In this document: piece after piece, positions 1 to 12,715 of the stretch
How positions within the stretch are numbered: the stretch's first letter is position 1
Layout: every line of letters begins with the position of its first letter
From: Ophiothrix spiculata
Taxonomy: Eukaryota; Echinodermata; Ophiuroidea; Amphilepidida; Ophiotrichidae
NCBI GenBank assembly: GCA_000969725.1
Contig: JXSR01S002497.1
Length of the DNA: 64,000 bases
Strand: one strand, 5' to 3'
The notes under the pieces: generated by a model
What the model saw: the letters and a program-made list of their open reading frames with translations, nothing else
Database searches by the model: none
What the model was told of the DNA's origin: nothing
Position numbers and translations under genes: made by a program

Positions 1-188
1 TCACTATCTCAACGCTGCCTTAATAGCCTAGCGGTAGATCTCTCGCCTCGTAATGCATGACTAACCCCTGCCATAATCCATGGTTCGAGTCCCCGCAAAT
101 CCAGTGGAAACAATTTATCTTTTCATGATTAAAAAATAGATAGGGATTCATATTTTCCCTTAGCAGATGAAGGTCATCAACCCTTAAG
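1..188 (+). repeat. tRNA-headed SINE, copy 1
   Basis: The head carries a pol III A box (TAGCCTAGCGG at 24-34) and a perfect B box (GGTTCGAGTCC at 82-92). A body follows that matches the copy at 62552-62736 nearly base for base up to about position 158, and more loosely to 188. The A-to-B spacing is about 15 nt longer than in a standard tRNA and the stems pair poorly, so this is a tRNA-derived retroposon rather than a working tRNA gene. The left end may be cut by the window edge. No poly-A tail or target duplication was seen. Confidence 0.72.
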
Positions 189-579
189 TGCCTGATATTT
201 TCGTCATCAGAAGAAGGTAGAAGTAGCCTAGAATAATTCTTTGTATGGAGGTAACGTACCATGAAACGTTACTGAATTATATCTAGTAGGATAACCTACG
301 AATTTCAAGGCAAGTGCCACAAGAAATAACCTGTAATGAGTTTACAAAATTGTAACTTTCCCGCTTCAAAATGTTTTGTAAATATGAATAGATCACGCAA
401 TAGGATAACATGGACTAGTAGACGCAATGAAACGGAATTACAATTTATAAATATGCTAACTTTTTAAAAGTTGGAGAAAATAATTTATTTATAACACATT
501 TGAACTTGGGCATTGTTTGCAATATATTCTATCACTGTAATACTGTAATGTGAAATTACCAAAAATATTCAAGGAAAAC
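189..579. other. AT-rich spacer, nothing recognised
   Basis: No ORF with protein-like composition, no inverted repeat and no clear paralogous block was seen between the SINE and the large duplication. Confidence 0.5.
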
Positions 580-1372
580 AGTTAGCAGCCAGAACCATAT
601 TTGTGATGATAACTTTTGGTATTTGGAAGCTCTTATTATATTTTGATAACTCTAGTATATTTGATTTTGATTTGTTTAGATAACGGTACGTTATAGATTA
701 TATTTGATAACTAAATATTTATGACTTGTTCGTAAATTCAAAGCCAGTGAATGATGTCTCCTATGTATATTATACGCATGTCCTGCGGGGATGTGCAAAA
801 GGATATCAATAATGGTCAAAATAAACAGCAATCTCATGAAAAAAAATATTTGAAAATTGTCGAGACAAAAATGTTTATGTATGGCATAGTCATGAAAACA
901 TATCGAGGAAGAATATGACGTTTAGCAATTTATGTAATATCTCTCCATATCATGCTTTGCCAACAAACTTTAAATTGCCAGAATCAAAATTATACTCTAT
1001 AAACTTTGAAGTATGCAACAAGCAATCAGACTCTGTTACAAGATCCAAAGAACTCCCCTTGTATTCTAAAACATTGTGAACTGTTGTTTTTAAATTTTGT
1101 AAGAGACTAGCAATGATTGTTTAGAATTATTGAAGACCAAGTTACTGCATATTAATACATTTGGTACATGAATCTTGCATGATTCTGGTTTTGTTTTTGG
1201 TTAATTTTGTTGCTACTACATGGACAAATCTTGAATATAAGTTCATTTGAATATTCAACATGATTGGGTACGTTGTTGTGATTTGAAAAGTACGGACTAA
1301 TTTATTTCCGCGTATGGTCAAATTGGTTAATGTGTGTTAATCTGTGGCTTGTTGCATAATTCAAGACTTATA

Positions 1373-1540
1373 GGCCCGTATTCCAGAAAAATGTTTAGCT
1401 AAACCATTGTTTAACTGAGCATCAACTGTCCAGGAATGATACGCATCATTGCAGCTTTCAAGAAGAACAGTTTAATGAGTCGTGCTGTTGACGAGAAATA
1501 AAACCTTGATTTAGCTAATCACCTTTCTGGCATACGGGCC
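1373..1540. mobile_element. MITE family 1 (GGCCCGTATTCC ends), copy 1
   Basis: This 168 bp element has terminal inverted repeats of about 30 bp beginning GGCCCGTATTCCAG. The 3 bp flanks are ATA on both sides. The same family recurs at 48007-48174 (also 168 bp) and 60259-60404. It has no coding capacity. A 3 bp AT-only target duplication with GG-starting ends resembles PIF/Harbinger-derived MITEs, but no transposase is present to prove it. Confidence 0.85.
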
Positions 1541-3203
1541 ATAGAGAATAGAGACGGAGACTTGTTATACATGAAATTTGTTCCAGCTCAAAAATGTGTT
1601 TGAGGATGATCAAATTCAGACTGTATGCGAATTCATCATTTGATAAAGATGGCTTTATAGACATGATAAAAGAGATCTAAGTCATTGTACCTTGCGTCTC
1701 CTGAGGGGACATCCAGTGCACGAATATGAATATTAAAAGTTTACACACCTCCGATGGGCAATAAATCATGGCAGGTCAATATATGGAGCATGACAAGGGA
1801 GTTATGGCATATTTGCATACCTGCCTCAGAGCGCAAGAATGCAGTAGGTTCATTCCATAGAAAATGAAACTTTTTTGATTTCAAGCAAAGAATCAATTTT
1901 TTTATTCGACCATATAAGAAGGTTTATCAGTCATACATTTGTTACTCGGTATGTGAGTAGTATTCCGCAAACATAAATTGTAAAAACATCAAGTTTTTCA
2001 ATCTGTGCATGAATAAGTACACGTTTTAATTCAAAAATGTTATGTTACCAAAATGTTTCATCAAAATGTCACAAACGTAACAAACAAAACAATGCATTAA
2101 AATAAATCCCAACGATAGAATTTCCCACTAATTTATGAAATTAACAAATCATCTCTGCAAAGGGCAATACAAAATTCGCTAACACATAAGATAATTTTTA
2201 CATTGAAGTATATTTCGGTGCGAAGTCACAAGCATTATCAAACGTTACATGAATTTTATTCAGGATTTTGACAATTAATTTAATTTTAATATATGTCTAG
2301 AAAACCATTATAAACAACAAACTTGTAAACAGAATGTTTATGCTAGGTTTTGAAGCCGTTTAAAAGTGAAAATTTTCACAGTTTATTTGGTCACAAACGT
2401 TACTTTGGAATCGCTCAGTATCTTGATTCAAGCAAGCAACTTTCCTTTACTTTTAAAGATTCATGTAGAAATGTGTAGACGATCATTGACTTCATAAACA
2501 AAAGCAGTATCTACTATTTTAAACATTTATATATATACAACCTTCTAGTATGGAAATGGATAAAAAGAAACTTTAACGTTCAATTGAATTTCCTAGTTTG
2601 GAGTATGAAATACTACGTTTGATTTCACTTTTTATAGCTGATACAGTTCAATGAAGTTTCGGAAAATTTGACTCGTGATTATATATATTGTCAAAAATTC
2701 TTTTCCTGGATTTCAATAGATGAATCAAATATATTAATTTTTTTCTTTAGTAACCGTATTCCAGAAGTACCTCTTTTAATTAATGTGTGCATAATGTATA
2801 AGTCATTGATGTAGATGTAAATCATTATCATTCAGTAAATAAAATAGCTATTAATAGCTAATAAATATGTTTCTGTATTACTCTATTTGTTTTTTACTTT
2901 TTTGTATCGCCCATATGATATATCCCGTATCATATAGCTCTTTTACCAGGCCTACTTGTATCGCTTTCGTAACGCGCGGTTGTGTTTGCGTGAGAGGCTT
3001 ATTGCAACGCAGTGCAATACGCGTAGCTTTCAGAAACGACGTGCATAGCTGTCAATCAAATTTAGTAAAGTAAAACATAGATGAGATTGATTGTAATATT
3101 CATAAACATAATAATTAAAACAAAAATTATTTTTCCGAGCAATTAAGCTCTTTAGAGTTGCTAAAACTTTATGTATACTAGCTTATACTGAATGATAAAT
3201 TCG

Positions 3204-3339
3204 TTACCCCCTGTTTGTTCTCATGCAATACGGAAAATATTAATGGTTTGAGTTCGTATCACATTCGGCTTTCAGCCTCGTGTGATACGAACCCAAACCA
3301 TTAATATTTTTCGTATTGCATGAACAAACAGGGGATAAC
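3204..3339. mobile_element. Hairpin MITE, near-perfect palindrome
   Basis: The left arm starts GTTACCCCCTGTTTG and the right arm is its near-exact reverse complement, ending CAAACAGGGGATAAC. The arms are about 60 bp with a loop of only about 10 bp. The segment is missing from the paralogous block near 9.2-9.9 kb, as expected for a later insertion. RNA from this stretch would fold into one long hairpin. The superfamily is not assignable. Confidence 0.8.
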
Positions 3340-5229
3340 TAATAGTGTCACGTTGTTTATTCGATAGTTTGTTGTCTATAATTACACGTGCCAAAACAAA
3401 TCTAATGTTTAAAATCAGGTTGATCTAATTGTAACAACCTTTTGAATGACAAACTCAGCTTAAATCCGTCGTGAAAGCATAATTTTAGGCTTGGTTAAAA
3501 GTGTTTTCTTTCCGTTAGTAGCTTAACCATTAACACTGACTGTTGCATGCATGCACGATTGTCATTGGTTTCATTAAAAGATTACAACACGTTATTGCGA
3601 AACCGGATATTTCAAAACATGGCAGATAAAGGTTTTCTGGGTCAATTTATTCATATTTTCATATTTTGAAATCAACATAACGAAATATTGGAGTTCTTAT
3701 TCTGTCAAATATGACGGCTTTTGGGTCTTGAAATTGGAATCCCTATTTTGTCATGTAAGATACTCCAATGATCAGACGAATGTGATGTGATGCTATATCT
3801 AAAACACTGCGAGCGGTATTAGCTTGCAGCTATTTACAATGTCAATATGTATTGTAAATGTAAATCATCAGTTTATTTGTAAGGTAATAGAAATACGAAA
3901 ATATGTAAATTGTTCATTAGATTACTAGATAGCTATTTTGTTTAAGTAATCAGTCATGTACCTTGGCAACACTAAAAAGCACTCATCGTATTAAAGAAAA
4001 TATTGTCATAAATATGTTCTGGTTGTCTGTCATTTCATCATTTATACAAGACATGCTTTAAATGTCTTCTACATCCCGAAGAAATGCAAAGAAAAAATGT
4101 ATAGAATATTTTTTCGAATAAATTAAGAATATTCTGAAAATCTAGATCTGTTGTTACCAGGAGAGTTAAGGAAAAACACTCCAGGAGAGTTAAGGAAGAA
4201 CACTCACTCCATTACCACTACCACCAACAAAAGTAAGCTTTTTTGTAAATTCTTTAGGAAACATTTAATCTAAATACAGTCATAACGTTTGGTGATCGAT
4301 GTTATTAGTGGCAATCTTTATCCTACCACAAATTATTTGCTATGCTCTGTTCTTGTGTTCATAAAAAGGTCATCGGAGAGTTTAGCAAACAAAAAGGCTA
4401 TATATCGATGGCAGATATTGTTTAGCGGGTTAACTACATGAAGAGCGTTGATGCCATAATGTTCTTGTTAAATATGTTTACTGTATCTATACTCTATAAA
4501 CCTTAAATGTATGTAACAAACAATCAGTTTACAACATTGTTAGCTAGTGGTTTTGTATTGTTTAAGAGACTAGTGATGATTGATTAATTAAGACCGAATC
4601 ACTGCGTATTAATATTTTTGTACATGAATCGTTCATGATTTTGGTATCATTTTTGGCTCATTTTTTGCTACCACATGGACATAAGTTAATTTGAATATTC
4701 AGCAAGATTTGTTACGGATTCGAAAATACGGACTAATTAACTTCTCCGTATAGTCATATGGTCATATTGGTTTGTGTGCGTAAATCGGCTGCTCGTTGCA
4801 TACTTCAAGATTTATAAAATATATAATATGTCTGGATGCAACTTTATCCATTACGCTTCTTTAAGGCATTTAAGAACACTTTTCCCAAGATGATTTTAAT
4901 AACACCATGTAACTGATGTTCACAACAAAAACAGGTCACAATCAAGTAAGGTCGATATATAGAGCATAAAAGTTAACATTATGAATATTAATTACAATTT
5001 TCTTCAGGGGACATCCATAACATGACTATGAATATGTTTGGTAGTATAACTTTGTAAGGGTATAGTCTTGTTTGTCATATCATTATGAACTACGTCAATA
5101 TGATGATTGTGAAGAATAACAATTTAAGTATGACAAGGGTATTTGCATATTGTTGAGAGCGTTTATGAACGATGGTTTTACTTGTCTAAGCTGGTCTAAG
5201 ACTATATACTATACAAATATATTATATAT

Positions 5230-5460
5230 TTAGTAATTAATCTTATTTAAGACACTCGCACATTGCATGCGCTAAATGTGTGCGTTAGGTAAGTACGCGT
5301 AATAGCTTGTACGTGTTTGATGCGCACATAAATTTGTGCGTTAGACCTATTATATAATAATAAAGTACTTTCAAAAGTACAACATAGTGCTAAAAATTAC
5401 TTTCCAAAGTACTAAATTGCGCTAAGTAGCATTTGTTACCCTCGCGGTATATAATATGTA
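5230..5460. other. Local short-word repeats
   Basis: Short words recur here (variants of TGTGCGTTAG, and AAAGTACT in both orientations), giving weak inverted symmetry. No gene is visible, and the segment could be a decayed MITE. Beyond it, 5500-5700 carries two overlapping short ORFs on opposite strands that look like chance. Confidence 0.3.
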
Positions 5461-6049
5461 ATATTCATGTTTTCAAATGGCTTAATCTAACTTTAACATG
5501 CCTAATGGAATGAACGTGGGCACTGTAATCTTTAGTTCCTATGGATGCCGTACGCAGGGAATGTGAAATGGCTGCGTCGGCCATGTCCATCCATACCAAG
5601 GGGCAACATTCATATGTTTTAGCTCTTAATACACAATTTACAAAGATGAGCATAAACTTAAAAGGCGTCAATATACATATCATTGTTTCAGAAAAGCCTT
5701 ATTTGTGGTATCATCGAAAAACCTTAATACTTGTGGTATCATCGAAAGCTACACCAATCTCAAGATAAGTGAAAGTGTGATAAGGATATCTTTGCATATT
5801 GTTAAGAGTATCAATAAGAGATGGGCTTACATGTTTAAGCTGGTCTAAGAATATTCTGTCGCTGTCCACTATGAAATATTCATGTAAAACTACTTATGTC
5901 CGTATCTTTCTGTAACATGACAGCAGCTTTGGACATTGCGCCTTCATTATTCCCGTCATCTCTTGTATATGACCTTTTTGTATAATGCCATCCTCTAAGA
6001 GTAACATTTTGAATGTTATCTAATATAAAATCATTTAAATACTGTATAT

Positions 6050-6250
6050 AAAGAATAATGTTCACTTTAAAATCAACAGCCGTATATTTGAAATCTCGAA
6101 CTATAGAAAAACAGAAACACTGCTGACAAAACCCCAAGAAATTAAGTTGACTGAAAATGGTCTTTTTAGAGCGAGTGATGTGAATTTGTTTGTTTGTTTT
6201 TATTCTATTAAGGTCTGTCTTTGATTCAAACAAGTTGTCAAACCCAAGTG
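6050..6250 (+). repeat. 200 bp block shared with 60.0 kb
   Basis: The block starts near TTCACTTTAAAATC, runs through ACACTGCTGACA and ends around CCCAAGTG. It is clearly related to 60000-60190 in the same orientation, 54 kb away. Short ORFs on the minus strand overlap both copies but start and end differently, so I do not call them genes. With the SINE and MITE family 1 it links the two ends of the window. Confidence 0.75.
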
Positions 6251-9200
6251 GATTGTTGCATTCTATATAGTTGTGTAATATGCGTATTTTATACGATGTT
6301 ATAGTCTAAAAATTCAATCACAATTATACAAAGTTACACAATAATAAAAACTGACAGGATAGAGATACACGCTGTATCTTCATATACCACCTCCAGCCAA
6401 GACAACATACAATGGGAGATGTAAAGTTATATTGGAATATTATGTCTCATATATTATGCAGTTAGTTATAAAAACAAATCTTTTTATACTTTTTTCTGGA
6501 GCACTATGCAACCTTTTCACTTAACAAACACAGCTTGAGGCGAGTTGTTAGGTAATAGGTAATCCGGAATAAGAATCTTTTTGATGTTAAAAAGATAATT
6601 TTCTTCAACATTTCCTATCGTTGAGATATGGTAATATGATATAACTATGGAATCTTCAAGGAAAGAATTTAACTGGCATAACTATATTTGTTTTGATTAC
6701 TGTTTGTACTTGGAAGCCTTGCTTGTATTTGGTTAACAGTGGATTATTTGAATTTGATTTGTTTAGTTAACATTGTATTATGGGTTATATTTGATAACCA
6801 CAATATTTTTCATTGTTTATGAATTCACAGTCAGAGAATGTTTATTGTTTGTTTGTTTGTTTACCTCGGTTGGTCCGTGACGGACACATGCCATAAGATC
6901 CATGATGAACTCATGGTCTCTTCCAAGCTCATACAAAAGTACCAAACTGGATAGCCAGAAATGGCTAATCTATGCATGCTGGCCGATGCATCTTTGAAAA
7001 GATGCCGAAAATAGAAAAGATAGCAAGAAAAAGAGAAAGAGATAGATGGCCACTCCCAACACAATTGTACAATTTACTCTTAGCCCTTACTTCGTGAGAA
7101 AAGAAATCAGGAATTCTAATCTAAAGTATTGTGAATATTATGAACATTTCACCAAATGTATTTAGGGGATACAAACATGCCAATGGATATTGATAATGGT
7201 CAAATAAACAGGATTCTCATGGAAAAAAGTCATCGAAACAAATCGTTTTGGCATAAGTATGCAAACACAGAAAACAATTGTTGATGAGCAATGGAAACAT
7301 TTAACTAAGGAATGATCCGTATTATGATTATATCATTGTTGCGCGGTATTTGTTGTTAATTAGGTATTTGTAAACCCTATTTTCGGTAAAATATTTGGGT
7401 CAGGTTATGTTTTATGTTAATGTACATGAAGAATAAACCAAATTTAGATAAATTAGCAAATTTAACATTCGAATAGTTATTCATAGAACTCTAGCCACAT
7501 CCGTTGAAATCTAATAATCAATTAATTGAAAATACAAGGGAAATCACACATTAAATCGTAAAAATGCAATAAAATTGGAATGATGTACTTCATCATTTAA
7601 AAGAGCATTAAAACATTTCTCTTAAATAATAAACTTATTGGAATCTATTCGGACAATTTCAATTTCATCCGATATTTATTTTGTTCAAAACCACATAGGG
7701 TAATATCAACAGGTATACCTTAATTGTTAGAATATCGGACAAAATGAAAATGATGATAGGCCATCTATTCAAATTCATTTTCTAGATAATTAATGCAAAC
7801 GCCAAGTTATTACAAATAATTTCCTTAAGAGGCAATTTCATAGAGCATTTCGGTCTAAGACACCGAATGTTTTTTGCCATTATTAGACAGAGCTTTTCTA
7901 GTAATACAAAATGTATTCTTCTATATAAAATATGTCTAATATCCTACCGACTGGAATCAAATCCATCTATTTATAAAGATGGCTTTATGACTTAGACCAA
8001 AGTCATTGTACCTCGTCTCTAGTGTGTGAATTGGACGGATATCCTAAGGGGACATGCAGTACATGAATATGAATATTAAACACACCTCCGATGGGCAATA
8101 TATCATGGCAAGTCAATATGTGGAGTATGACAAGGGAATAAAGGCATATTTACATACCTGCCTCAAAATGTAATAATGCAGTATCTGCAATACAGAATAC
8201 ACATCAGGTACTTTTTTTATCTGGGAATATTTATCCTGCAGAAATGTGCAGATTGTGCAGAAATCATTGGCTTCTAACACAAAAAAGCAGCATTTACTAT
8301 CTTAAATATATAGCGGGTACTCTGGCGAAATGTGATAAAAGTCACGATTTTCAAAAATGAGTTTATTACATATTGGAATTCTTCATATTGTCGGCTTTTA
8401 TGGTATATTATATTTCATAATTTTTTTTTTTCAATAAATGAATTAATTTATTCGACCATGTAAGGCGATTCAGTCAAAAATCGACTTTACTATGAGCAAT
8501 TTGCACCATTGAGCATGGTAACTAATTATCAGCCTACATAGAGAAACGCCCGAGAGGTTATCAGGAAAAAACCACAAACCTTTAACATCCATTATTTTTG
8601 GTTACGCAATACACTTGAAACTTGGTACACATAATATCAAGACTAATTTCATGTGAATTTACAATTTTTGTATATATTAACGTCTTCGTAATATGCAATT
8701 GAAAATAATGTCATAACTGAACCAAAGCATAGTGCAAGTTGTACAGATCGTATAGAATCTTTTGATTAAAACCGTTAAAAATAAATTTTCCAGGTAATAT
8801 ATGTTGTTCAAAGTTTACACATAGTTAGAAGAAAAGAAGCGTTTTCCATTAAAAAACGAAAATTGAATATTTTATCCATGTTTTACTTCAGTACCTGTTT
8901 CCTCAAAATCATCAATCGTGACTTAGCTCTCATTTTGCCAGAGCACCCCTCATATACAATCTTCTTGCATGGAAAAGGTATGAAAGGAAAGTTAGCGTTT
9001 AATGGAAGTACCTAGTATATTGTACATTACGTTATTACTTTTTTCACCTGATACAGTTTATGGAGTTTCAACTGATTATATTGAAAAAGAAACCTATCTA
9101 CTTTGAGAGAATATATGTTTCTTTTTATTTAGAACCCATATTCCTGAGGTAAGTACCTTTTTAATGAATGTGTGCATAATGTATAGGTCATTGATGTGGG

Positions 9201-9289
9201 TGTAAATCTGTGTCACGAGTCCTTTGTATTGTTGACTCGTCAGTTTTTGTCTTAAAGACTGGCTAACACTATGACAAGATAGTTAGATC

Positions 9290-9437
9290 GGACCAAGTGT
9301 ACTTTAGGTCCTATTCAGAAATTTAGGGTTAGGGTTTAGAAGTAGTGTTAGGTTTAATTTAGGGTTAGGGTTAGGGTGTAGGGTTAGGGTTAGTTTTAGG
9401 GTATAGTCTATGATGGGATCTAAAGTATACTTTTCCC
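9290..9437. mobile_element. MITE with a telomeric TTAGGG core
   Basis: The direct repeat GTTAGATC (8 bp) lies at 9282-9289 and 9438-9445. Just inside are imperfect inverted repeats of about 22 bp, sharing AGTRTACTTTAGRTCC. The interior (about 9322-9403) is a run of TTAGGG-type hexamers, roughly seven of them, with slight variants. An 8 bp target duplication fits hAT-like elements. I see no transposase. It could instead be an interstitial telomeric array with fortuitous flanks, but three independent features agree with an insertion. Confidence 0.7.
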
Positions 9438-9535
9438 GTTAGATCTACAAGCAACAATAAGCTGTGAATCATACTTTTCATTTTGTAGTCATTGTCCAAT
9501 TATAAGTCAACGACCATTACGAAGACACCACGGTA

Positions 9536-9668
9536 AGGGCTCTGTCACACATCACGAAACGTACAAATAACGTTCATTGGTTTGGTAATCGATATACGTC
9601 TTAATTACCAAACCAGTGTACGTCATTAGTATGCTATTCGTACGTTTCGTGATATGTGACAGAGCCCT
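9536..9668. mobile_element. TA-flanked hairpin MITE
   Basis: This 133 bp element starts AGGGCTCTGTCACA and ends with the reverse complement. The inverted repeat runs about 35 bp with few mismatches, and TA flanks both ends (9534-9535 and 9669-9670). A TA target duplication is typical of Tc1/mariner-type elements. It is non-coding and absent from duplication A copy 1. Confidence 0.85.
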
Positions 9669-11765
9669 TAGGAACGAAATTGCAACGACTGGTGTGACCT
9701 TGGCTTGGGACGGTGACGAAGGGTGGAAAATATTTATGGTGGATTGCTTATGATTACTGGCTGAGCATTTAAGCCTTATCGTCATGTTGACGATAAAGGT
9801 CGATAAAACGAGTCTGCAAGAATTGCTTTATTATCTTTTTACATTCGTCACCTTACGATGATCATTTGTCATTGTGTGAGCCAGCATTTAAGTATAACAG
9901 CTAACACTGATCGTTGCATTTACGAGGGTTTTTGTTAAAGATTGCAACATGTTGGAAAACAAGATAGACAACGTGTAATTGTGTCAATGTATTCATATTT
10001 TGAGAAAAAAAACACACAAAAATCCGGAATCCTCATTGTGATATATGAGATACTCCAATGATCAGTCGTATGTGATGTGATGCTATATATATCTAAAACA
10101 TTGCGATCGGGATTACCTTGCAGCTATTTACAATGTCAATATACATTGTAAACCTAAGACTTCAGTTTTTGGAAATACACAAATAAGTAAATTTGTTTTC
10201 TAGATTGAGTCTTTTTGGTGATGTAACTTTAGTGTCCTCCTACTTTAAGTTTCCTTTCTTTAACATAGTCCTCATATTTTGCTACTTTTGTTGGTTTTGT
10301 CTGTTTTTTCATTAATTTTACTGCACATGCTAGATGTTCTCTGCCACGTGTAGAAACTCTATGGAGAAAGTATTTTTACGAATAAACAATGAGAAATTTG
10401 GAAATCTAGATAAGAAAGAAAGAAAAGGATATGATCCAATAAAGAGAGCTAAGAAGTATCGGTGCCTTTAGCATGTTTAGGAAGGCAAAGAGCTCTTACT
10501 GTGCATCTTTGGCAAGGTTTTATTTGTGAAAATCTGCGTCCAGTCAAATATTATTTGGCGATGTGCTTTTATGTCCATATGAAAAGCGTTGAGTAGAAAA
10601 AAATTGTCAAACAATGTTCCTGGATCAGCAAAGTAACTGCATTTTAGCTTTATCAAATACGCTTCTTTAAGGCATCTAAAGACCCTTTTCCCAAGTGAAT
10701 TCTAATAACACATGGTGACTGATGTTCACAACAAAAGATAGGTCAAAATCAAATAAGGTCGACATATAGAGCATGAAAGCTAACCAAAGGCACATTTTGA
10801 ATATTAAATACAATTTTCTTTAGGGGACATTCATAACATGACTATGAATATGTTTGGTAGTATATCTCTGTTAGAGAATTTTGCTGCATGTGATACCATC
10901 AAAACCTATATTAAGATCGAGATGGGATAGCAAATTCAATGGATATTTACGTATTGTTGAGGCTATTCAGAAATAGTTATAATGTCCAGTATGAATTATT
11001 CATATTAACCTCATTCCCTTCAGTCTATTAATCTAAATGAAATGTGTCCTATATGCCCTTCAGCTAGTGTGGATGATCCTTTTTATGTCGAAGAACGTTT
11101 TCCTTACGATTAGAATCCTCAGTTTCTTTCCTTACTACGCAAGGCCTAAGAGTAAATTGTACCCCATCTATTAACAAGTTGATCAAGGAGTGGTCTCTGG
11201 CCAGAATGGTATTTTATAGTCCTTTTGAGGCTATCCAGGCTTGTGCTTCATGCATGAGCTTGGAGTTCTATGACTTTGTCATGGATCCCACGCGTGTCCC
11301 CTACGGAAAAACTTGGATAAAGAAACAAACATTAACAGGTTGTCCATTTCTTGTTATAGAAAAGCTCGTTTGTGGGAAAATTAACAGGAAGACAACCAAA
11401 AAGTTATGTTTGCAAATTGTTTAGGGCATTTATAAGCAATGCTTAAACTTGTCTTAAACATCCTGTTGCTGTTTGCTATGAAATATTCATGTAAAATTAC
11501 TTCAAGTCCATCATTCTCTGTAACTTGATAGCAGAATTTAACATTGCGCTTCTGTTAGTTCGTGTGTATTAACATTTTGTCGTATGATATCGTCATCAGG
11601 CTAGATCTTTTTCGACATTCACCATGTCTATGCCAAAGTCACTCGGTTACGTGGATTATGCATAAATAAAACTTAAATAAAAGTGTATTGTAAATGTTAC
11701 TATCATGTATTCTGTATCAACAACAGAATGACCGTTGTAGTTTTAACGTGGCAGGATATATTTGC

Positions 11766-11905
11766 ATATCATTGTTAAGAGCGTCTTTAAGTGACGATTT
11801 CATATGTCTAAGCTGGTATGAAACTCTACTCAGAAATAGTATCGCTGTCCACTATGAAATATTAATGTCAATCTACTTATGTCCGTCCATCTATCAGTAA
11901 CATGG
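11766..11905 (+). repeat. Extra copy of the duplication A tail module
   Basis: This block matches 5795-5960 and 11430-11560. It reads GTTAAGAGCGTCT, then a motif near AAGCTGGT, then CGCTGTCCACTATGAAA and a motif ending CTTATGTCCG. Together with 12560-12715 there are four clear copies. Its role is unknown, and no frame is open in all copies. Confidence 0.75.
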
Positions 11906-11988
11906 CAGATCTGAACAGTGTACTTCTAGTATTTTTCTCAGTTCGTACAAACTTTTTCGTAGAGTGTTGTCCTCAAAGAAAAATTAAT

Positions 11989-12426
11989 TGTGACTCGTCA
12001 TATCAAAAGGTACCTTCAGGGTCCCAAATGAAATTAATTTTTTGGTCTCATCTGAAAGATTGTATATTAAGCTTCAAAATGACACCTTGCTTTTGGTTAT
12101 TGGATGATCGATTGCAAAGTTACATCCGAATTGGTAAAAGGCATCGGGCTGATTCAGAAAACTATAGTTCTAAGAAAATCGAAATTAAAGTTTCTGTACG
12201 GGTAAAACTTGCATGGAGAAAGGATTTTGATCAAGGTTTTTAAAACATTTGTCTTATGTTTTCGATATTGGAACCTGATTAACATGATAGAATACATTTC
12301 AACGTTTCAGATGAAATTAGAAATTCGATCTTGGGCGTGATTTTTGACTATGCTCAGCTTCAATGGCTCGTATCTCGTAATTTTAATACGCCGATCTTAA
12401 GGTACCTTTAGATATGACGGGACACA
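11989..12426 (-). mobile_element. MITE family 2 (TGTGACYCGTCATATC ends), copy 1
   Basis: This element of about 438 bp has ends TGTGACTCGTCATATC and its reverse complement (with GGGACACA), followed inward by GGTACCTT. The reverse complement matches the element at 46509-46956 along its full length, so this is one family present in both orientations. The ORF at 11902-12243 straddles its left edge and is therefore chance. No coding capacity. Confidence 0.85.
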
Positions 12427-12559
12427 ATTACGATATTCACAATGTCTGCGCCAAAAATGACAGCAATTTTATATATCTATATGATAAGAAGATAACAAAA
12501 CTTTAGAAGTGTTTAGTTAAGGTCACATGATTTTTATGTATTTTGTATCAACAAAAGGA

Positions 12560-12715
12560 TGCATATTGTTAAGAGCGTCTCTGAGTGATGGTGTTACTTG
12601 TCTGAGCTGGTCTGAGGCTATACTTGGAAAGAGTATCGCTGTCCACTATGAAATATTCATATAAAACTACTTGTGTCCATTAATCTCTTTGTAACCGGAC
12701 TACTGATTGAACATC
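12560..12715 (+). repeat. Fourth copy of the duplication A tail module
   Basis: It shares GCATATTGTTAAGAGCGTCT with related modules, then CGCTGTCCACTATGAAA and ACTACTTGTGTCC. See 11766-11905. Confidence 0.75.

Larger units (their letters stand above)
580..5960 (+). repeat. Tandem duplication A, copy 1
   Basis: Collinear, clearly related blocks recur about 6 kb further on. The pairs are 600-745 with 6690-6840, 772-870 with 7160-7250, 1640-1830 with 7965-8165, 2460-2830 with 8240-9210, 3520-3870 with 9890-10180, 4840-5050 with 10645-10860 and 5795-5960 with 11430-11560. Similarity in the best blocks looks like 80-90 percent, with many indels between. No ORF is shared, so this is a duplicated non-coding or fully decayed segment. 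Each copy holds different MITEs, so those insertions came after the duplication. Confidence 0.8.
6650..11560 (+). repeat. Tandem duplication A, copy 2
   Basis: This is the second copy of the unit at 580-5960, with block order and orientation preserved. It contains two insertions absent from copy 1: the telomere-cored element at 9290-9437 and the TA-flanked MITE at 9536-9668. It lacks the palindromic MITE found at 3204-3339. Small ORFs inside (for example 6861-7064 and 11179-11424) have no counterpart in copy 1 and are probably not genes. Confidence 0.8.

Noticed and set aside
11902-12243. 113-codon ORF as a gene
   Set aside because: Most of it lies inside MITE family 2, whose second copy at 46.5 kb does not maintain the frame.
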